Assembly (NCBI RefSeq): GCF_900113485.1
Contig: NZ_FOPM01000002.1
Coordinates: 248,001 to 312,000 of the forward strand
Direction: 5' to 3'
Length of the DNA: 64,000 nucleotides
Source: Methylobacterium gossipiicola
Lineage (GTDB): Bacteria; Pseudomonadota; Alphaproteobacteria; Rhizobiales; Beijerinckiaceae
Part shown: positions 10,629 to 19,987 of the stretch, in pieces
Layout of the letters: each line of letters starts with the position of its first letter
Numbering within the stretch: the stretch's first letter is position 1
Position numbers and translations under genes: made by a program
The notes under the pieces: generated by a model
Told to the model about the DNA's origin: nothing
Seen by the model: the letters and a program-made list of their open reading frames with translations, nothing else
Databases searched by the model: none

Positions 10629-11762
10629 GTGCGCATTGCCCAGATTGCTCCGCTTTCGGAGGCGGTCCCCCCGAAGTTCTACGGCGGCACCGAGCGCGTC
10701 GTATCCTGGATCACGGAAGAGCTCGTCCGCCAGGGCCACGACGTCACCCTGTTCGCCAGCGGTGATTCGGAGACCTCGGCCAAGCTTGCGGCCTGCACGC
10801 CGGAGGGCCTGCGCCTCCTCGGCTACCGCGATCACACGGCGAGCCACCTCGCCATGCTGCACCACGTGCACAAGCGCGCGCATGAGTTCGACGTGCTGCA
10901 CTTCCACATCGATCTGCTGCAATATCCGATGTTCGAGGACCTGAACCACAAGTGCGTCACCACGATGCACGGACGCCTCGACGTGCCGGACTTCATGCCG
11001 GTCTACCGCACCTTCACGGGCATGCCCCTGGTGTCGATCTCCGACAACCAGCGCGAGCCGATGCCCAAGAACGTGAATTGGGCATCCACCATCCATCACG
11101 GCCTGCCGGCCCAGAACTGTCCGTTCTACCCAGAAGCGAAGGGCGGCTATCTCGCGTTCCTCGGCCGCATCTCGCCGGAGAAGCGCCCCGACCGCGCCAT
11201 CGAGATGGCAATCCGGTCGGGCGTGAAGCTCAAGATCGCCGCCAAGGTCGACAAGGCCGACCAGGATTACTGGGACGAGGTCATCGAGCCGATGATCCAC
11301 CATCCGCTGGTCGAGTTCATCGGCGAGATCAACGAGGAGCAGAAGAAGGACTTCCTCGGCAACGCCCTGGCGCTCGCCTTCCCCATCGACTGGCCGGAGC
11401 CCTTCGGTCTCGTGATGATCGAATCCATGTCGGCCGGCACGCCGGTCATTGCCTTCCGCAACGGCTCCGTGCCGGAAGTGATCGCCGACGGCGTCTCGGG
11501 CGTCCTGTGCGATTCGATGGATGATGCCGTGGCGGCCGTCCACAAGGTGCAGGCCATGAGCCGGGCCGGCGTCCGTCGCCATTTCGAAACCCAGTTCACC
11601 GCCGAGCGGATGGTTCAGAAATACGTCGCCGTCTACGAGAGCCTCCTCGCGGCCCAGAGCGACGTGATCAAAATGCCCCAGGCGATGAGCTTCTCGCCCC
11701 GGTACGGCGATCTCAACGGCTCGGCCCTGGCGCCGATCCCCGTGGCGGCGATGCCGGCCTGA
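10629..11762 (+). CDS. glycosyltransferase family 4 protein
   Basis: 377 residues, two Rossmann halves (GT-B fold). The N-terminal donor-side start MRIAQIAPLSEAVPPKFYGGTERVV is typical. The C-terminal domain has FLGRISPEKRPDRAIE and the E-x7-E motif EPFGLVMIE that contacts the nucleotide-sugar. The start is GTG with AGGAGA 7-8 nt upstream. It precedes the debranching-type gene by 161 nt with a terminator between them. The pairing suggests alpha-glucan or glycoconjugate metabolism; donor and acceptor cannot be read from the sequence. Confidence 0.9.
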   Translation: MRIAQIAPLSEAVPPKFYGGTERVVSWITEELVRQGHDVTLFASGDSETSAKLAACTPEGLRLLGYRDHTASHLAMLHHVHKRAHEFDVLHFHIDLLQYPMFEDLNHKCVTTMHGRLDVPDFMPVYRTFTGMPLVSISDNQREPMPKNVNWASTIHHGLPAQNCPFYPEAKGGYLAFLGRISPEKRPDRAIEMAIRSGVKLKIAAKVDKADQDYWDEVIEPMIHHPLVEFIGEINEEQKKDFLGNALALAFPIDWPEPFGLVMIESMSAGTPVIAFRNGSVPEVIADGVSGVLCDSMDDAVAAVHKVQAMSRAGVRRHFETQFTAERMVQKYVAVYESLLAAQSDVIKMPQAMSFSPRYGDLNGSALAPIPVAAMPA

Positions 11763-11838
11763 CCTCTCCCGGGCCGGGCGTTCGGTTCGGCCCCGTGGGG
11801 TGACGTCGTACGATTGCCGCACTACCTGTCAACGATGA

Positions 11839-11874
11839 GGCCGCCCGCGTCGCAGATCGCGACGGGCGGCCTTT
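11839..11874 (+). terminator. rho-independent terminator after the GT4 gene
   Basis: Stem GGCCGCC...GGCGGCC extended by CGTCGC/GCGACG around loop AGATC, followed by TTTCG. It lies 76 nt past the glycosyltransferase stop and before the next gene, so the two genes are probably largely separate transcripts. Confidence 0.7.
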
Positions 11875-11923
11875 CGATTCCAGATCCAACCGCGACCCCC
11901 CACCCATCCGGAGACGCTCGGGC

Positions 11924-14263
11924 ATGGCAGCTGACACTTCCACGGCGGATGCAGAACACGCAAACGGCCCGCTGAATGGGCCGTCGAGCCATGGCTTTCA
12001 GGATGCCGACGCGGTCCTGCCGCAGTATCACATCGAGGCGCAGACCTCCCTGGTCGAGCGCCCCCTGCGCTCGCTGAAGTACGGCGAGGCTTTCGCCGTC
12101 CTCGACAGCTACGGCGATATCGGCGTCCTGCCCGGCCCCGAGGGCCTGTTCTTTCAGGACACCCGCTATCTCTCGCGCCTGCACCTCACCATCGAGGACC
12201 AGCGTCCGCTGCTCCTGTCGTCGGTGATGCAGGACGACAACGGTGCGCTGAGCGTCGACATGACGACGCCCGACATCCGCATCGACGCCCACGACGCGAC
12301 CACGATCCCGCGCGAGCTCATCGCCATCGAGCGCACCAAGTTCCTGTTCAAGGGCGCGTGCTACGACCGGATCGGCCTGCGCAACTACGATTCCCGCCAC
12401 TGGACACTGCGAATCGGTGTGACCTTCGACGCGGATTTCCGCGACCTGTTCGAGGTTCGCGGCACGGCCCGTACCGCGCGCGGCAAGCGCACCGTCGAGG
12501 TGGCGAGCGAGACGGAGGTGCAGTTCCGGTACGTCGGCCTCGACGAGGTGGTGCGGACCACGAGCCTGCATTTCGGTCCCAAGCCGAAGAACATCGAGCC
12601 CGGCAAGGCGAGCTTCGAGGTCTCGCTGCCGCCGGGCGGGCGCGCCTCCCTGTTCATCCGGACGGTGTTCGAATCACACCGGGCCTATACCAGCGCGCCG
12701 GCCGCCGAGAAGGTCGGCGAGGACGCCGCCGCCGGGCTGTCGCGGGCCTCGGGCTCTTCCGCCGCCGTTCGCCACCCCAAGGGTCTCGCCGAGGGCGTGA
12801 TCTTCGCCCGCGCCTACCGTGATTCGCGCCGGGACCTGCGCCAGCTCACCGCCGGTATCACCACGATCATCTCGTCGAATGACCAGTTCAACGAAGCCGC
12901 CTGCCGCGCCACCGCCGACCTCTACATGCTGGCGAGCCGCACACCGGAGGGCATCTACCCCTTCGCCGGCATCCCCTGGTACTCCACGGTGTTCGGGCGC
13001 GACGGCATCATCACGGCGATGATGGCCTTATGGATCGACCCGAATTTCGGCAAGGGCGTCCTGCGCTACCTCGCCTCGACCCAGGCCAAGGCCATCGATC
13101 CCGCCGCCGACGCCCAGCCCGGCAAAGTGCTGCACGAGACCCGGCGCGGCGAGATGGCGATGCTCGGCGAGGTGCCGTTCCGGCACTATTACGGCACCAT
13201 CGACGGCACGCCGCTCTTCGTGATGCTGGCGTGGGAATACTACTCCGTCACGGGCGACCGGGAGACCATCGAGCGGATCTGGCCGGCCCTCGAACTCGCC
13301 CTCGAATGGATGAACAAGTATGGCGACCGGGACGGCGACGGCTTTGTCGAGTACGCCCGCGACACCGACAAGGGCCTGGAGAACCAGGGCTGGAAGGACA
13401 GCCACGATTCGATCTTCCACACCGACGGCAACCTGGCGAAGGGTCCCATCGCCCTCTGCGAGGTCCAGGGCTACGTCTATGCCGCCAAGAACGGCATGGC
13501 CAAGCTCGCCAAGCTCCTCGGCCATGCGGAGTTGGCCGAGCGCCTGAAGCACGAAGCCCGCGCCCTGCGCGAGAACTTCGACAAGGCGTTCTGGTGCGAC
13601 GCCATCGGCACCTATGCCCTGGCGCTGGACGGCGAGAAGCGTCAATGCGCCGTGCGCTCGTCGAATGCGGGCCACGCCCTGTTCACCGGCATCGCCCTGC
13701 CGGAGCGGGCCGCCAGCGTCGCCGCCAACCTCCTGTCGAAGGACGGGTTCAACGGCTGGGGCGTGCGCACCATCGCGCGCGGCGAGGCGCGCTACAATCC
13801 GATGTCGTACCACAACGGCTCGATCTGGCCGCACGACAACGCCCTCGTGGCCCTGGGCCTCGCCCGCTACGATCTCAAGCCGGAAGCGTCGCGGATCTTC
13901 GAGGGCATGTTCGACACCGCCCTGTATCAGGAGCAGAAGCGCCTGCCGGAACTGTTCTGCGGCTTCATGCGGCGGCATCAGCGCGGCCCCGTCGCCTACC
14001 CGGTGGCGTGTTCACCCCAGGCCTGGGCGGCGGCGGCGCCCTTCGCGTTCCTCGCCGCCTGCATGGGCCTCGAGCTCCAGCACGACCGCAACCGCATCCG
14101 CCTGCGGAACCCAACGCTGCCGGCCTTCCTCGACGGGGTCTCGATCTTCAACTTGAAGCTCGGCGATTCGCGCGTGGACCTTCGGCTTCAGCGCTACGGC
14201 GGCGACGTCACCGTCAACGTCCTGCGACGGACTGGGGATGCGCAGGTCTCGGTGGTTAAATAG
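11924..14263 (+). CDS. amylo-alpha-1,6-glucosidase / glycogen-debranching-type protein
   Basis: 779 residues. An N-terminal beta-rich domain (about 30-330, starting near LVERPLRSLKYGEAFAVLDSYGDI) precedes an (alpha/alpha)6 catalytic-type domain. The latter has GIPWYSTVFGRDGIITA, WKDSHDSIFHTDG and SYHNGSIWPHDNALVALGL. This is the bacterial amylo-alpha-1,6-glucosidase family, which hydrolyses alpha-1,6 branches of glucans; the true substrate here is inferred. No signal peptide, so cytoplasmic. The likely partner is the upstream GT4 enzyme. Confidence 0.9.
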   Translation: MAADTSTADAEHANGPLNGPSSHGFQDADAVLPQYHIEAQTSLVERPLRSLKYGEAFAVLDSYGDIGVLPGPEGLFFQDTRYLSRLHLTIEDQRPLLLSSVMQDDNGALSVDMTTPDIRIDAHDATTIPRELIAIERTKFLFKGACYDRIGLRNYDSRHWTLRIGVTFDADFRDLFEVRGTARTARGKRTVEVASETEVQFRYVGLDEVVRTTSLHFGPKPKNIEPGKASFEVSLPPGGRASLFIRTVFESHRAYTSAPAAEKVGEDAAAGLSRASGSSAAVRHPKGLAEGVIFARAYRDSRRDLRQLTAGITTIISSNDQFNEAACRATADLYMLASRTPEGIYPFAGIPWYSTVFGRDGIITAMMALWIDPNFGKGVLRYLASTQAKAIDPAADAQPGKVLHETRRGEMAMLGEVPFRHYYGTIDGTPLFVMLAWEYYSVTGDRETIERIWPALELALEWMNKYGDRDGDGFVEYARDTDKGLENQGWKDSHDSIFHTDGNLAKGPIALCEVQGYVYAAKNGMAKLAKLLGHAELAERLKHEARALRENFDKAFWCDAIGTYALALDGEKRQCAVRSSNAGHALFTGIALPERAASVAANLLSKDGFNGWGVRTIARGEARYNPMSYHNGSIWPHDNALVALGLARYDLKPEASRIFEGMFDTALYQEQKRLPELFCGFMRRHQRGPVAYPVACSPQAWAAAAPFAFLAACMGLELQHDRNRIRLRNPTLPAFLDGVSIFNLKLGDSRVDLRLQRYGGDVTVNVLRRTGDAQVSVVK

Positions 14264-14323
14264 GCCCCTCCCCCGCCGGTGGTCTGCGATCAACGGCGGG
14301 GCCGTTGATGAAACACGACACAC

Positions 14324-14356
14324 GAAAAACGCCGCCTTCCGAAGGAAAGCGGCGTG
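14324..14356 (-). terminator. rho-independent terminator of infC
   Basis: Read on the minus strand: ACGCCGC, TTTCC, TTCG loop, GGAAG, GCGGCGT, then TTTTT. It lies just downstream of the infC stop. Confidence 0.85.
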
Positions 14357-14384
14357 GATCGTGCGACGACGATGCGAACGCGCC

Positions 14385-14927
14385 TTAGCGCGGCGCCAGG
14401 ATCATAATCATCTGGCGGCCTTCGAGCATCGGTTCGCTTTCCACCTTGGCGATCTCCTGGGTCTCGTTCTTCACCCGTTCGAGAAGGCGCAGGCCGATAT
14501 CCTGGTGCGCCATCTCGCGGCCACGGAAGCGCAGGGTCACCTTGACCTTGTCGCCCTCCTCGAAGAACCGGACCACGGCCTTCATCTTGGTGTCGTAATC
14601 GTGCTTGTCGATGCCGGGGCGGAGCTTGATCTCCTTGACCTCGACCGTCTTCTGCTTCTTGCGGGCTTCGTTCTGCTTCTTTTGTTCGTTGAAGCGGAAG
14701 CGGCCGTAATCCAGCAGCTTGCAGACGGGAGGAACGGAGTTGGGCGCGATCTCGACGAGGTCGAGGCCGGCTTCCTCGGCCAGAGCGAGGGCGTCGAAGA
14801 AGGCGACCACACCCCGGTTCTGACCGGTGTCGTCGATGAGCTGCACTTCGCGAACGCCACGGATGTCCCGGTTGGCGCGCGGCCCGTCCTTCTGCGGGGC
14901 CGGCATGGCTCTCATAGGTCTACGAAT
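14385..14927 (-). CDS. infC: translation initiation factor IF-3, apparent ATT start
   Basis: 180 residues if started at ATT (14927-14925), reading [26 protein letters not shown]-3 binds the 30S subunit and checks the start codon and initiator tRNA. The N-domain ([17 protein letters not shown]), the linker rich in K/Q/E and the C-domain ([18 protein letters not shown]) are intact. The ATT has AGGAG 9 nt upstream. The first ATG (14915) has no ribosome binding site and would omit the conserved RRP lead. Known infC genes use AUU to allow autorepression by IF-3. Confidence 0.93.
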   Translation of the reverse strand: MRRPMRAMPAPQKDGPRANRDIRGVREVQLIDDTGQNRGVVAFFDALALAEEAGLDLVEIAPNSVPPVCKLLDYGRFRFNEQKKQNEARKKQKTVEVKEIKLRPGIDKHDYDTKMKAVVRFFEEGDKVKVTLRFRGREMAHQDIGLRLLERVKNETQEIAKVESEPMLEGRQMIMILAPR

Positions 14928-15073
14928 GGCTTCAATCTCCTGATGAAACGACGAAACGGCAGCCTATGAACACCAACCCCGCAAGGCTGTTCCTGGCCAC
15001 CAATCGCTCCGGAATCCGGATCGACACCTTGGCTGAACTTTTCTTCAAGTCAACTCTGACGAACCGGTTTGGT

Positions 15074-16324
15074 TCATGCGGTCCGAAGTCCCGCCCGCCC
15101 GGCGAGGAGGTCGGCGTAGACCCCGAGGGTGTCGCCGACCATGCCTTCGAGGGAGAAGTGCGCCTCCACATGCGCCCGGCCACGCCGAGTCATGGCCTCG
15201 CGGGCCGAGGCCCCGAGGGACAGGGCCTCGGTTAGGGCGTCGGCCAGGGCCGGGGCGTTGCCCGGTGGAACCCGCCAGCCCGTGCGCTGGGTCGCCGGAA
15301 CCTCGGGCGGGGCCAGCACGGTCTCGGGCACGGCCCCGAGATCGGACACGACCACGGGCGTGCCCAGGGCCTGCGCCTCGACGGCGGAGCGGCCGAACGC
15401 TTCGGGTTCGACGGAGGGCACCGCCACCACGGAGGCGGCGCGAAACGCCGCCGGCATGTCGGTGCAATGCCCGACCCGATGCACGATGCCCTGGAGTCGC
15501 CGCACGGCGATGAGGGCATCAAGTTCGCGCTCGTAGGCGACGCGGCCCTGCGGATCGCCGGCGAGGACGATGGCGACGTCGCTCACGCCCCGGTCGCGCA
15601 TGAGCGCGGCGGCCTCGATGAGCACGCGCTGCCCCTTCCAGGCCGTGAGCCGGGCGGCCAGGAGCACGACGCGCTGGTGCGGCGCGACGCCCCAGGCCCG
15701 CCGCAGGGCCTCGACCCGGGCCGGTGCCACGGCGCCGGGCTTGAACAGGGCGAGGTCCGTGCCCCGGTGGATCACCCGAACCCGGTCGCCGGCCTGCTCG
15801 GGGTGGAGGGTCCGGATGAGGTCGGCGGTATAATGCGAGTTGGCGATGACCACGTCGCCGCGCGCCATCACGGAATTGTACAGCACCTTCACGCCGGTGC
15901 GGCCGGAATAGCTGCCGTGATAGGTGGTCACGAACGGAATTTCGAGGCGGCGCGCCGCCCCGAGGGCGACCCAGGCCGGGGCCCGGGAGCGGGCATGGAT
16001 GATCTCAACGCCTTCGCGCCGACATAGGCGGGCGAGACGGCCGATATTGAGGGCCATGGAGAGCGGGTTCTTCGAGGCCGCCGGGAAGGGCAGCCAGATC
16101 CCGCCCTTCGCCTGCAACTCCCCCACCAACCGTCCGCCCTCCGTGGCGATGAGGGCGCGCGCGCCCGCCGCCGCGAGGGCCGCCGCCACGTCCACGGTGG
16201 TGCGCTCGGCCCCGCCCGCGTCGAGGGCCGGGATGATCTGCAGGATGGTCCGGCCCGAGAGGGGAGCGGATTCCACCGGAAACGCGCCGCCGCGCGGCTC
16301 GCCAGTCACGACGCGAACCCGCAA
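15074..16324 (-). CDS. glycosyltransferase family 4 protein
   Basis: About 416 residues. N-terminal Rossmann half ILQIIPALDAGGAERTTVDVAAAL; C-terminal half LLAARLTAWKGQRVLIEA and the E-x7-E motif EAFGRSAVE. It is typical of retaining GT-B enzymes of cell-surface polysaccharide synthesis. The start is uncertain: the track-length frame begins at TTG 16324, an in-frame GTG lies at 16309, and the frame stays open upstream. It has no clear operon partner, being convergent with nothing downstream and divergent from the hydrolase. Confidence 0.88.
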   Translation of the reverse strand: MRVRVVTGEPRGGAFPVESAPLSGRTILQIIPALDAGGAERTTVDVAAALAAAGARALIATEGGRLVGELQAKGGIWLPFPAASKNPLSMALNIGRLARLCRREGVEIIHARSRAPAWVALGAARRLEIPFVTTYHGSYSGRTGVKVLYNSVMARGDVVIANSHYTADLIRTLHPEQAGDRVRVIHRGTDLALFKPGAVAPARVEALRRAWGVAPHQRVVLLAARLTAWKGQRVLIEAAALMRDRGVSDVAIVLAGDPQGRVAYERELDALIAVRRLQGIVHRVGHCTDMPAAFRAASVVAVPSVEPEAFGRSAVEAQALGTPVVVSDLGAVPETVLAPPEVPATQRTGWRVPPGNAPALADALTEALSLGASAREAMTRRGRAHVEAHFSLEGMVGDTLGVYADLLAGRAGLRTA

Positions 16325-16460
16325 TCCGGCCCCGTGACGGGGCGCGAAGGGTGAGAGCGGGGGCAGGAGCGTCCATCGCGCATGTCGGTCATGGGGCCAG
16401 CATGGGCGCGGTGCTTTACGGCCCGGTAAACGAAAGGCAAAGGCAAAGGATTGGTTTTCG

Positions 16461-17258
16461 ATGGTTCAGAACAACGGGGATAAACCGATGCCGCAACCCG
16501 CCGCCGAGGCCCCGGTCTTCCTGGATGTCGGGAGCGGTCCGGACGCGCGCCGCATCGCCGTGCTCGTCCGCCCCGGCGATGGTCCGCCGCTGGTCTGGTG
16601 CGGAGGCTTCCGCTCCGACATGCGCGCCACCAAGGCGGAGGCCCTGGACGGCTGGGCCCGCGAGACCGGCCGCGCCCTGGTTCGGTTCGATTATACGGGC
16701 CACGGCGAATCGAGCGGCGATTTCGCGGGGGCCACGATCTCGACCTGGTTGGAGGATGCCCGGGCGGTGATCGCGGCCTTCGCGCCGCAGCGCCCCCTCC
16801 TCGTCGGCTCGTCCATGGGCGGCTGGATCGCCTGCCTGGCGGCGCGAAACGGGGTCGCGCCCTCGGGTCTCGTGCTCATCGCCCCCGCCCTCGATTTCAC
16901 CGAGGACCTGATGTGGGCGCGATTCACGCCGGAGATCCGCGCGACCATCGAGCGCGACGGCTTCTGGGCTCGGCCGAGCGAGTACAGCGACGTGCCGGTG
17001 CCGATCACCGGTGCCTTGATCGCGGATGGGCGTCGGCACCGGATGCTGGGGGACGCCATCGATCCAGGCTGCGCGGTTCACATCCTGCAGGGCATGGCCG
17101 ATCCGGACGTGCCGTGGTCCCACGCCCTGCGCCTCGTCGAGCGCCTGCCCCCGGCCGGTACCGTCCTGACTCTCATCGCCGATGGCGACCACCGCCTGTC
17201 GCGACCGCAGGACCTTGCGCGGCTGCTGGCGGCGGTGGCCGGGATCAGTGGAGGCTGA
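16461..17258 (+). CDS. alpha/beta hydrolase (ABHD10/palmitoyl-thioesterase-like)
   Basis: 265 residues. Nucleophile elbow GSSMGG (Ser near residue 115), acid candidate in GMADPDVPW and catalytic His in DGDHRL. The RFDYTGHGESSG loop is typical of a serine esterase or thioesterase. No signal peptide, so cytoplasmic. It ends 14 nt inside the convergent DUF1150 gene. An ATG at 16488 (MPQPAAEAP) is an alternative start. Substrate unknown. Confidence 0.88.
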   Translation: MVQNNGDKPMPQPAAEAPVFLDVGSGPDARRIAVLVRPGDGPPLVWCGGFRSDMRATKAEALDGWARETGRALVRFDYTGHGESSGDFAGATISTWLEDARAVIAAFAPQRPLLVGSSMGGWIACLAARNGVAPSGLVLIAPALDFTEDLMWARFTPEIRATIERDGFWARPSEYSDVPVPITGALIADGRRHRMLGDAIDPGCAVHILQGMADPDVPWSHALRLVERLPPAGTVLTLIADGDHRLSRPQDLARLLAAVAGISGG

Positions 17259-17529
17259 CGGTCTGGAGGTCGTTGGCCATGGCGTTGGCGACCACGGCGT
17301 CGCGGGAATCGGCGAGCAGGATCGGGGCGCCGCTGGCGGACAGCAGGGCGAAGAGGTCGAGGCCGGGCGTCAGTTCCGGCGCCTGCGGGAACAGGCGTGT
17401 AACCTCGTCGGACCGCATGGCGCGGACATAGGCGATATGGCCTTCGCCCAGGGCCGCGAGGTCGGCGGCATCGAACTCGGCCGGATCGAGGTCTGCGCCG
17501 GTGATGGGATTCTGGCTGAATGCAGTCAT
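17245..17529 (-). CDS. DUF1150 family protein
   Basis: 94 residues. The recognisable core is LAALGEGHIAYVRAMRSDEVTRLFP plus GLDLFALLSASGAPILLADSRDAVVANA, a family confined to alphaproteobacteria and of unknown role. Its usual neighbour is an Hsp20 gene, as here (77 nt upstream on the same strand). AAGGAGA lies 6-8 nt before the ATG. Confidence 0.85.
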   Translation of the reverse strand: MTAFSQNPITGADLDPAEFDAADLAALGEGHIAYVRAMRSDEVTRLFPQAPELTPGLDLFALLSASGAPILLADSRDAVVANAMANDLQTVSLH

Positions 17530-17605
17530 GGTCGGCTCTCCTTCTGGCAGAGCGTGATGATGTTCGGCCGGGTCCGTCCCGACCGGCTCGAAAACCGGCG
17601 TCCCC

Positions 17606-18043
17606 TCACACGTCGTCGCGGGACGCGATGGCGATCTTGCGCACCACCCGCTCGGGCTCGGGGCGGGTGAGATCGATGGACAGCAGACCGTTCGAGAGAT
17701 CGGCGCCCATCACCTCCATGCCGTCGGCGAGGAGGAAGGTCCGCTGAAACTGCCGGGCCGCGATGCCGCGGTGGAGAAACTGGCGCGCCTTCTCGTCCAC
17801 CTGCCGGCCGCGCACCACGAGTTGGTTCTCCTCCAGCATCACGTCGAGCTGGTCACGGGTGAAGCCCGCCACCGCCAGGGTGATGCGCAGACGGTCGGGC
17901 TCCTGCTCGCTGCGGACGACCCGCTCGATATTGTAGGGCGGATATCCATCGTTGGCCGCCTTGGAAACGCGATCCAGGGCCTGCTCGATCTCGTCGAAGC
18001 CGAGGAGGAAAGGATGTCCGAACGGAGAAGGCCGCGCTGTCAC
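17606..18043 (-). CDS. Hsp20/IbpA-type small heat-shock protein
   Basis: 145 residues with an alpha-crystallin domain: YNIERVVRSEQEPDRLRITLAVAGF, LVVRGRQ, FLHRGIAARQFQRTFLLADGMEV and the terminal-type stretch PEPERVVRKIAI. It is an ATP-independent holdase for unfolding proteins. The GTG start at 18043 has AAGGA about 10 nt upstream. The tail after the domain lacks an obvious IXI motif. Likely co-transcribed with the DUF1150 gene. Confidence 0.92.
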   Translation of the reverse strand: MTARPSPFGHPFLLGFDEIEQALDRVSKAANDGYPPYNIERVVRSEQEPDRLRITLAVAGFTRDQLDVMLEENQLVVRGRQVDEKARQFLHRGIAARQFQRTFLLADGMEVMGADLSNGLLSIDLTRPEPERVVRKIAIASRDDV

Positions 18044-18640
18044 GGATGATTGTCCTTCTGGCGAAGCCCCGGAGAGGATAGAGAGGCACTTCGTGGAGAG
18101 ACACTCGGCCCGGCGGGACGCCGCGCCGTGTTCGGAAAGCCCGCCGGAGGCAGCGCCGTCCTCCGGCGACGCCCGCCGGTGAACGGGATATGGAATTGGA
18201 ACCGAGGCCCATCAAGGGCTTGCCCGCCGGTCGATCCGGAGCCGCCCGACGCAAATCCGGATTTTTCCGCAGAGGCGCATATCCGGGCCGGGTCCGACAC
18301 GCCACGGAAACGGCGGGACGCTTCGGAACACAACGGCGGGATCTTTCGGCAAGACGCCTCGGCAAATCCGTGCCAGCCCCGGTAACAGTTTGGAACTACT
18401 CTGATATTCAGTCCTGTGCTTGATCTGCCGCCGCGAACTCGGATATTGCGTCGCACGACATGGATAGTCGCCGCATGGGCTTCGGTCCATGTCGAGCCGG
18501 GTCGTGTTCCCCTCGAACCGAGACGCGGGCCAGGGGTCGTGACGAGCGGTCGCGACTCGCACGGCCGGACGTCACGGTCGCTCGCGAGGGGGCCGGAAGC
18601 GGAATCGGCACCGCTCATCGTTCGAGGAAACGGAACTGTC
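18044..18640. other. 597-nt divergent intergenic region
   Basis: It lies between hsp20 (minus) and the exported-protein/exbB cluster (plus). Open frames here are Arg/Pro/Ser-rich shadows without ribosome binding sites. A slightly AT-richer stretch at 18385-18420 contains TTTGGAACTACTCTGAT, a weak 10/14 match to the Irr ICE consensus. Nothing firmer was found. Confidence 0.4.
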
Positions 18641-19108
18641 ATGGTGGGAGTGCGCGGCGTGGTCAGGGAACAGCTCCGGAAAGCGGGATGGACCGCCGGT
18701 CTCGGCATTGTCGTCCTGGGGAGCGTCACGGGCGCCGCGATGGCGCAGGAGACGAAGCCCGCGCCCCTCAAGCTCGAACTCAATCGCCTCGAGCAGGCCG
18801 GCGAAGCCTGCCGCACCTATCTCCTCGTCGACAACAGCCGCGGCCCGGCCCTGAAGTCCCTCAAGGTCGATCTGTTCGCCTTCGACACGGACAGCGTTGC
18901 CCAGAAACGCCTCGCCGTCGAACTCGGCCCCGTGCAGGAGCGCAAGACCGTGGTCCGGCTGTTCGATTTCCCCGGCCTCGCCTGCGCCAAGATCGGCCGG
19001 GTCCTCCTCAACGATGTGCTGACCTGCGAAGGCGGCGAGGCCAGCCGCGAGACCTGCCTCGAGCGCATCGAGACCGATAGCAAGACCTCCGCGCCCTTCG
19101 TCCGCTGA
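18641..19108 (+). CDS. small exported protein upstream of exbB
   Basis: 155 residues from MVGVRGVVREQLRKAGWTAG, with a Sec signal peptide ending at AAMAQ-ET (about residue 36). The mature part (~120 residues) has four cysteines (GEACRTYLL, GLACAKIG, LTCEGGEASRETCLE) and reads as a compact periplasmic beta-domain. I recognise no named family. It is 31 nt upstream of exbB, so probably part of the same transcript and possibly an accessory of the TonB system. Confidence 0.75.
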   Translation: MVGVRGVVREQLRKAGWTAGLGIVVLGSVTGAAMAQETKPAPLKLELNRLEQAGEACRTYLLVDNSRGPALKSLKVDLFAFDTDSVAQKRLAVELGPVQERKTVVRLFDFPGLACAKIGRVLLNDVLTCEGGEASRETCLERIETDSKTSAPFVR

Positions 19109-19139
19109 TCCGCCCCGAACCGAACCGAAAGACATTCCC

Positions 19140-19832
19140 ATGGATCCGACCACTGCGCCCGCAGGCGTCTCCCACGACATGTCGTTCCTCGGCCTGTTCC
19201 TCCAGGCCGACCCCATCGTGAAGTCGGTGATGATCCTGCTGGTGGTGGCGTCCATCGCATGCTGGACGGTGGTGTTCGAGAAGATCGTGCGGATCGCCGT
19301 CGCCAAGCGTCAAGCCAAGGCGTTCGACGCCCTGGTCCGCTCGGGCGGCAGCCTCGAAGCCTCGGGTAAGGGCATGGATGCCCAGGTGGCGGCCGCCGCC
19401 ATCGAGGCGTGGCGTGACCAGGACAGCAGCGAAACCCGGGCCGAACGACGCGACCGCATCGAGCGGGCCATGCGCGCCGCCCTCACGACACGCCTCAAGG
19501 CGATGCAGACGGGGCTGCCGCTTCTGGCCACCTCCGGCTCCACCGCGCCGTTCATCGGACTGTTCGGCACGGTGTGGGGCATCATGAATTCGTTCTCGTC
19601 CATCGCGAAAAGCCAGGACACCTCCCTCGCCGTGGTGGCGCCCGGCATCGCCGAGGCCTTGTTCGCCACCGCCATCGGCCTCGTCGTGGCGATCCCGGCC
19701 GTCATGGCCTATAACAAACTCACCACCGATATCGGTCGCGTGCAGGCGAGCTTCGTCTCCTCCATCGGCATCCTCGGCAACCGCCTTGCCCGCGACCGCA
19801 CGGTGCATGGCCGCGCCGCCGCCGCTGAATAG
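19140..19832 (+). CDS. exbB: TonB-system proton channel subunit ExbB
   Basis: 230 residues of the MotA/TolQ/ExbB family. TM1 is at about 28-48. A cytoplasmic loop follows, then the signature stretch [22 protein letters not shown] and a final helix [27 protein letters not shown]. It harvests proton-motive force in the inner membrane for TonB. Identity as ExbB rather than TolQ rests on the downstream exbD and tonB, since a separate tolQ is present at 36.8 kb. Confidence 0.92.
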   Translation: MDPTTAPAGVSHDMSFLGLFLQADPIVKSVMILLVVASIACWTVVFEKIVRIAVAKRQAKAFDALVRSGGSLEASGKGMDAQVAAAAIEAWRDQDSSETRAERRDRIERAMRAALTTRLKAMQTGLPLLATSGSTAPFIGLFGTVWGIMNSFSSIAKSQDTSLAVVAPGIAEALFATAIGLVVAIPAVMAYNKLTTDIGRVQASFVSSIGILGNRLARDRTVHGRAAAAE

Positions 19833-19987
19833 CCGCCGACCGACCGTCCCGCGTCGGGGACGGGGACCGGACGCACGGAACACGGCCGGCCTCGTCCATG
19901 GGCGCCGGCTCCGAACCGATTTTCATTTTTCGCGAGGAGGGGGCGCCGCTCGACCGGCTGCCCGCCCGTAGCCCTGGAGGGCGATGC

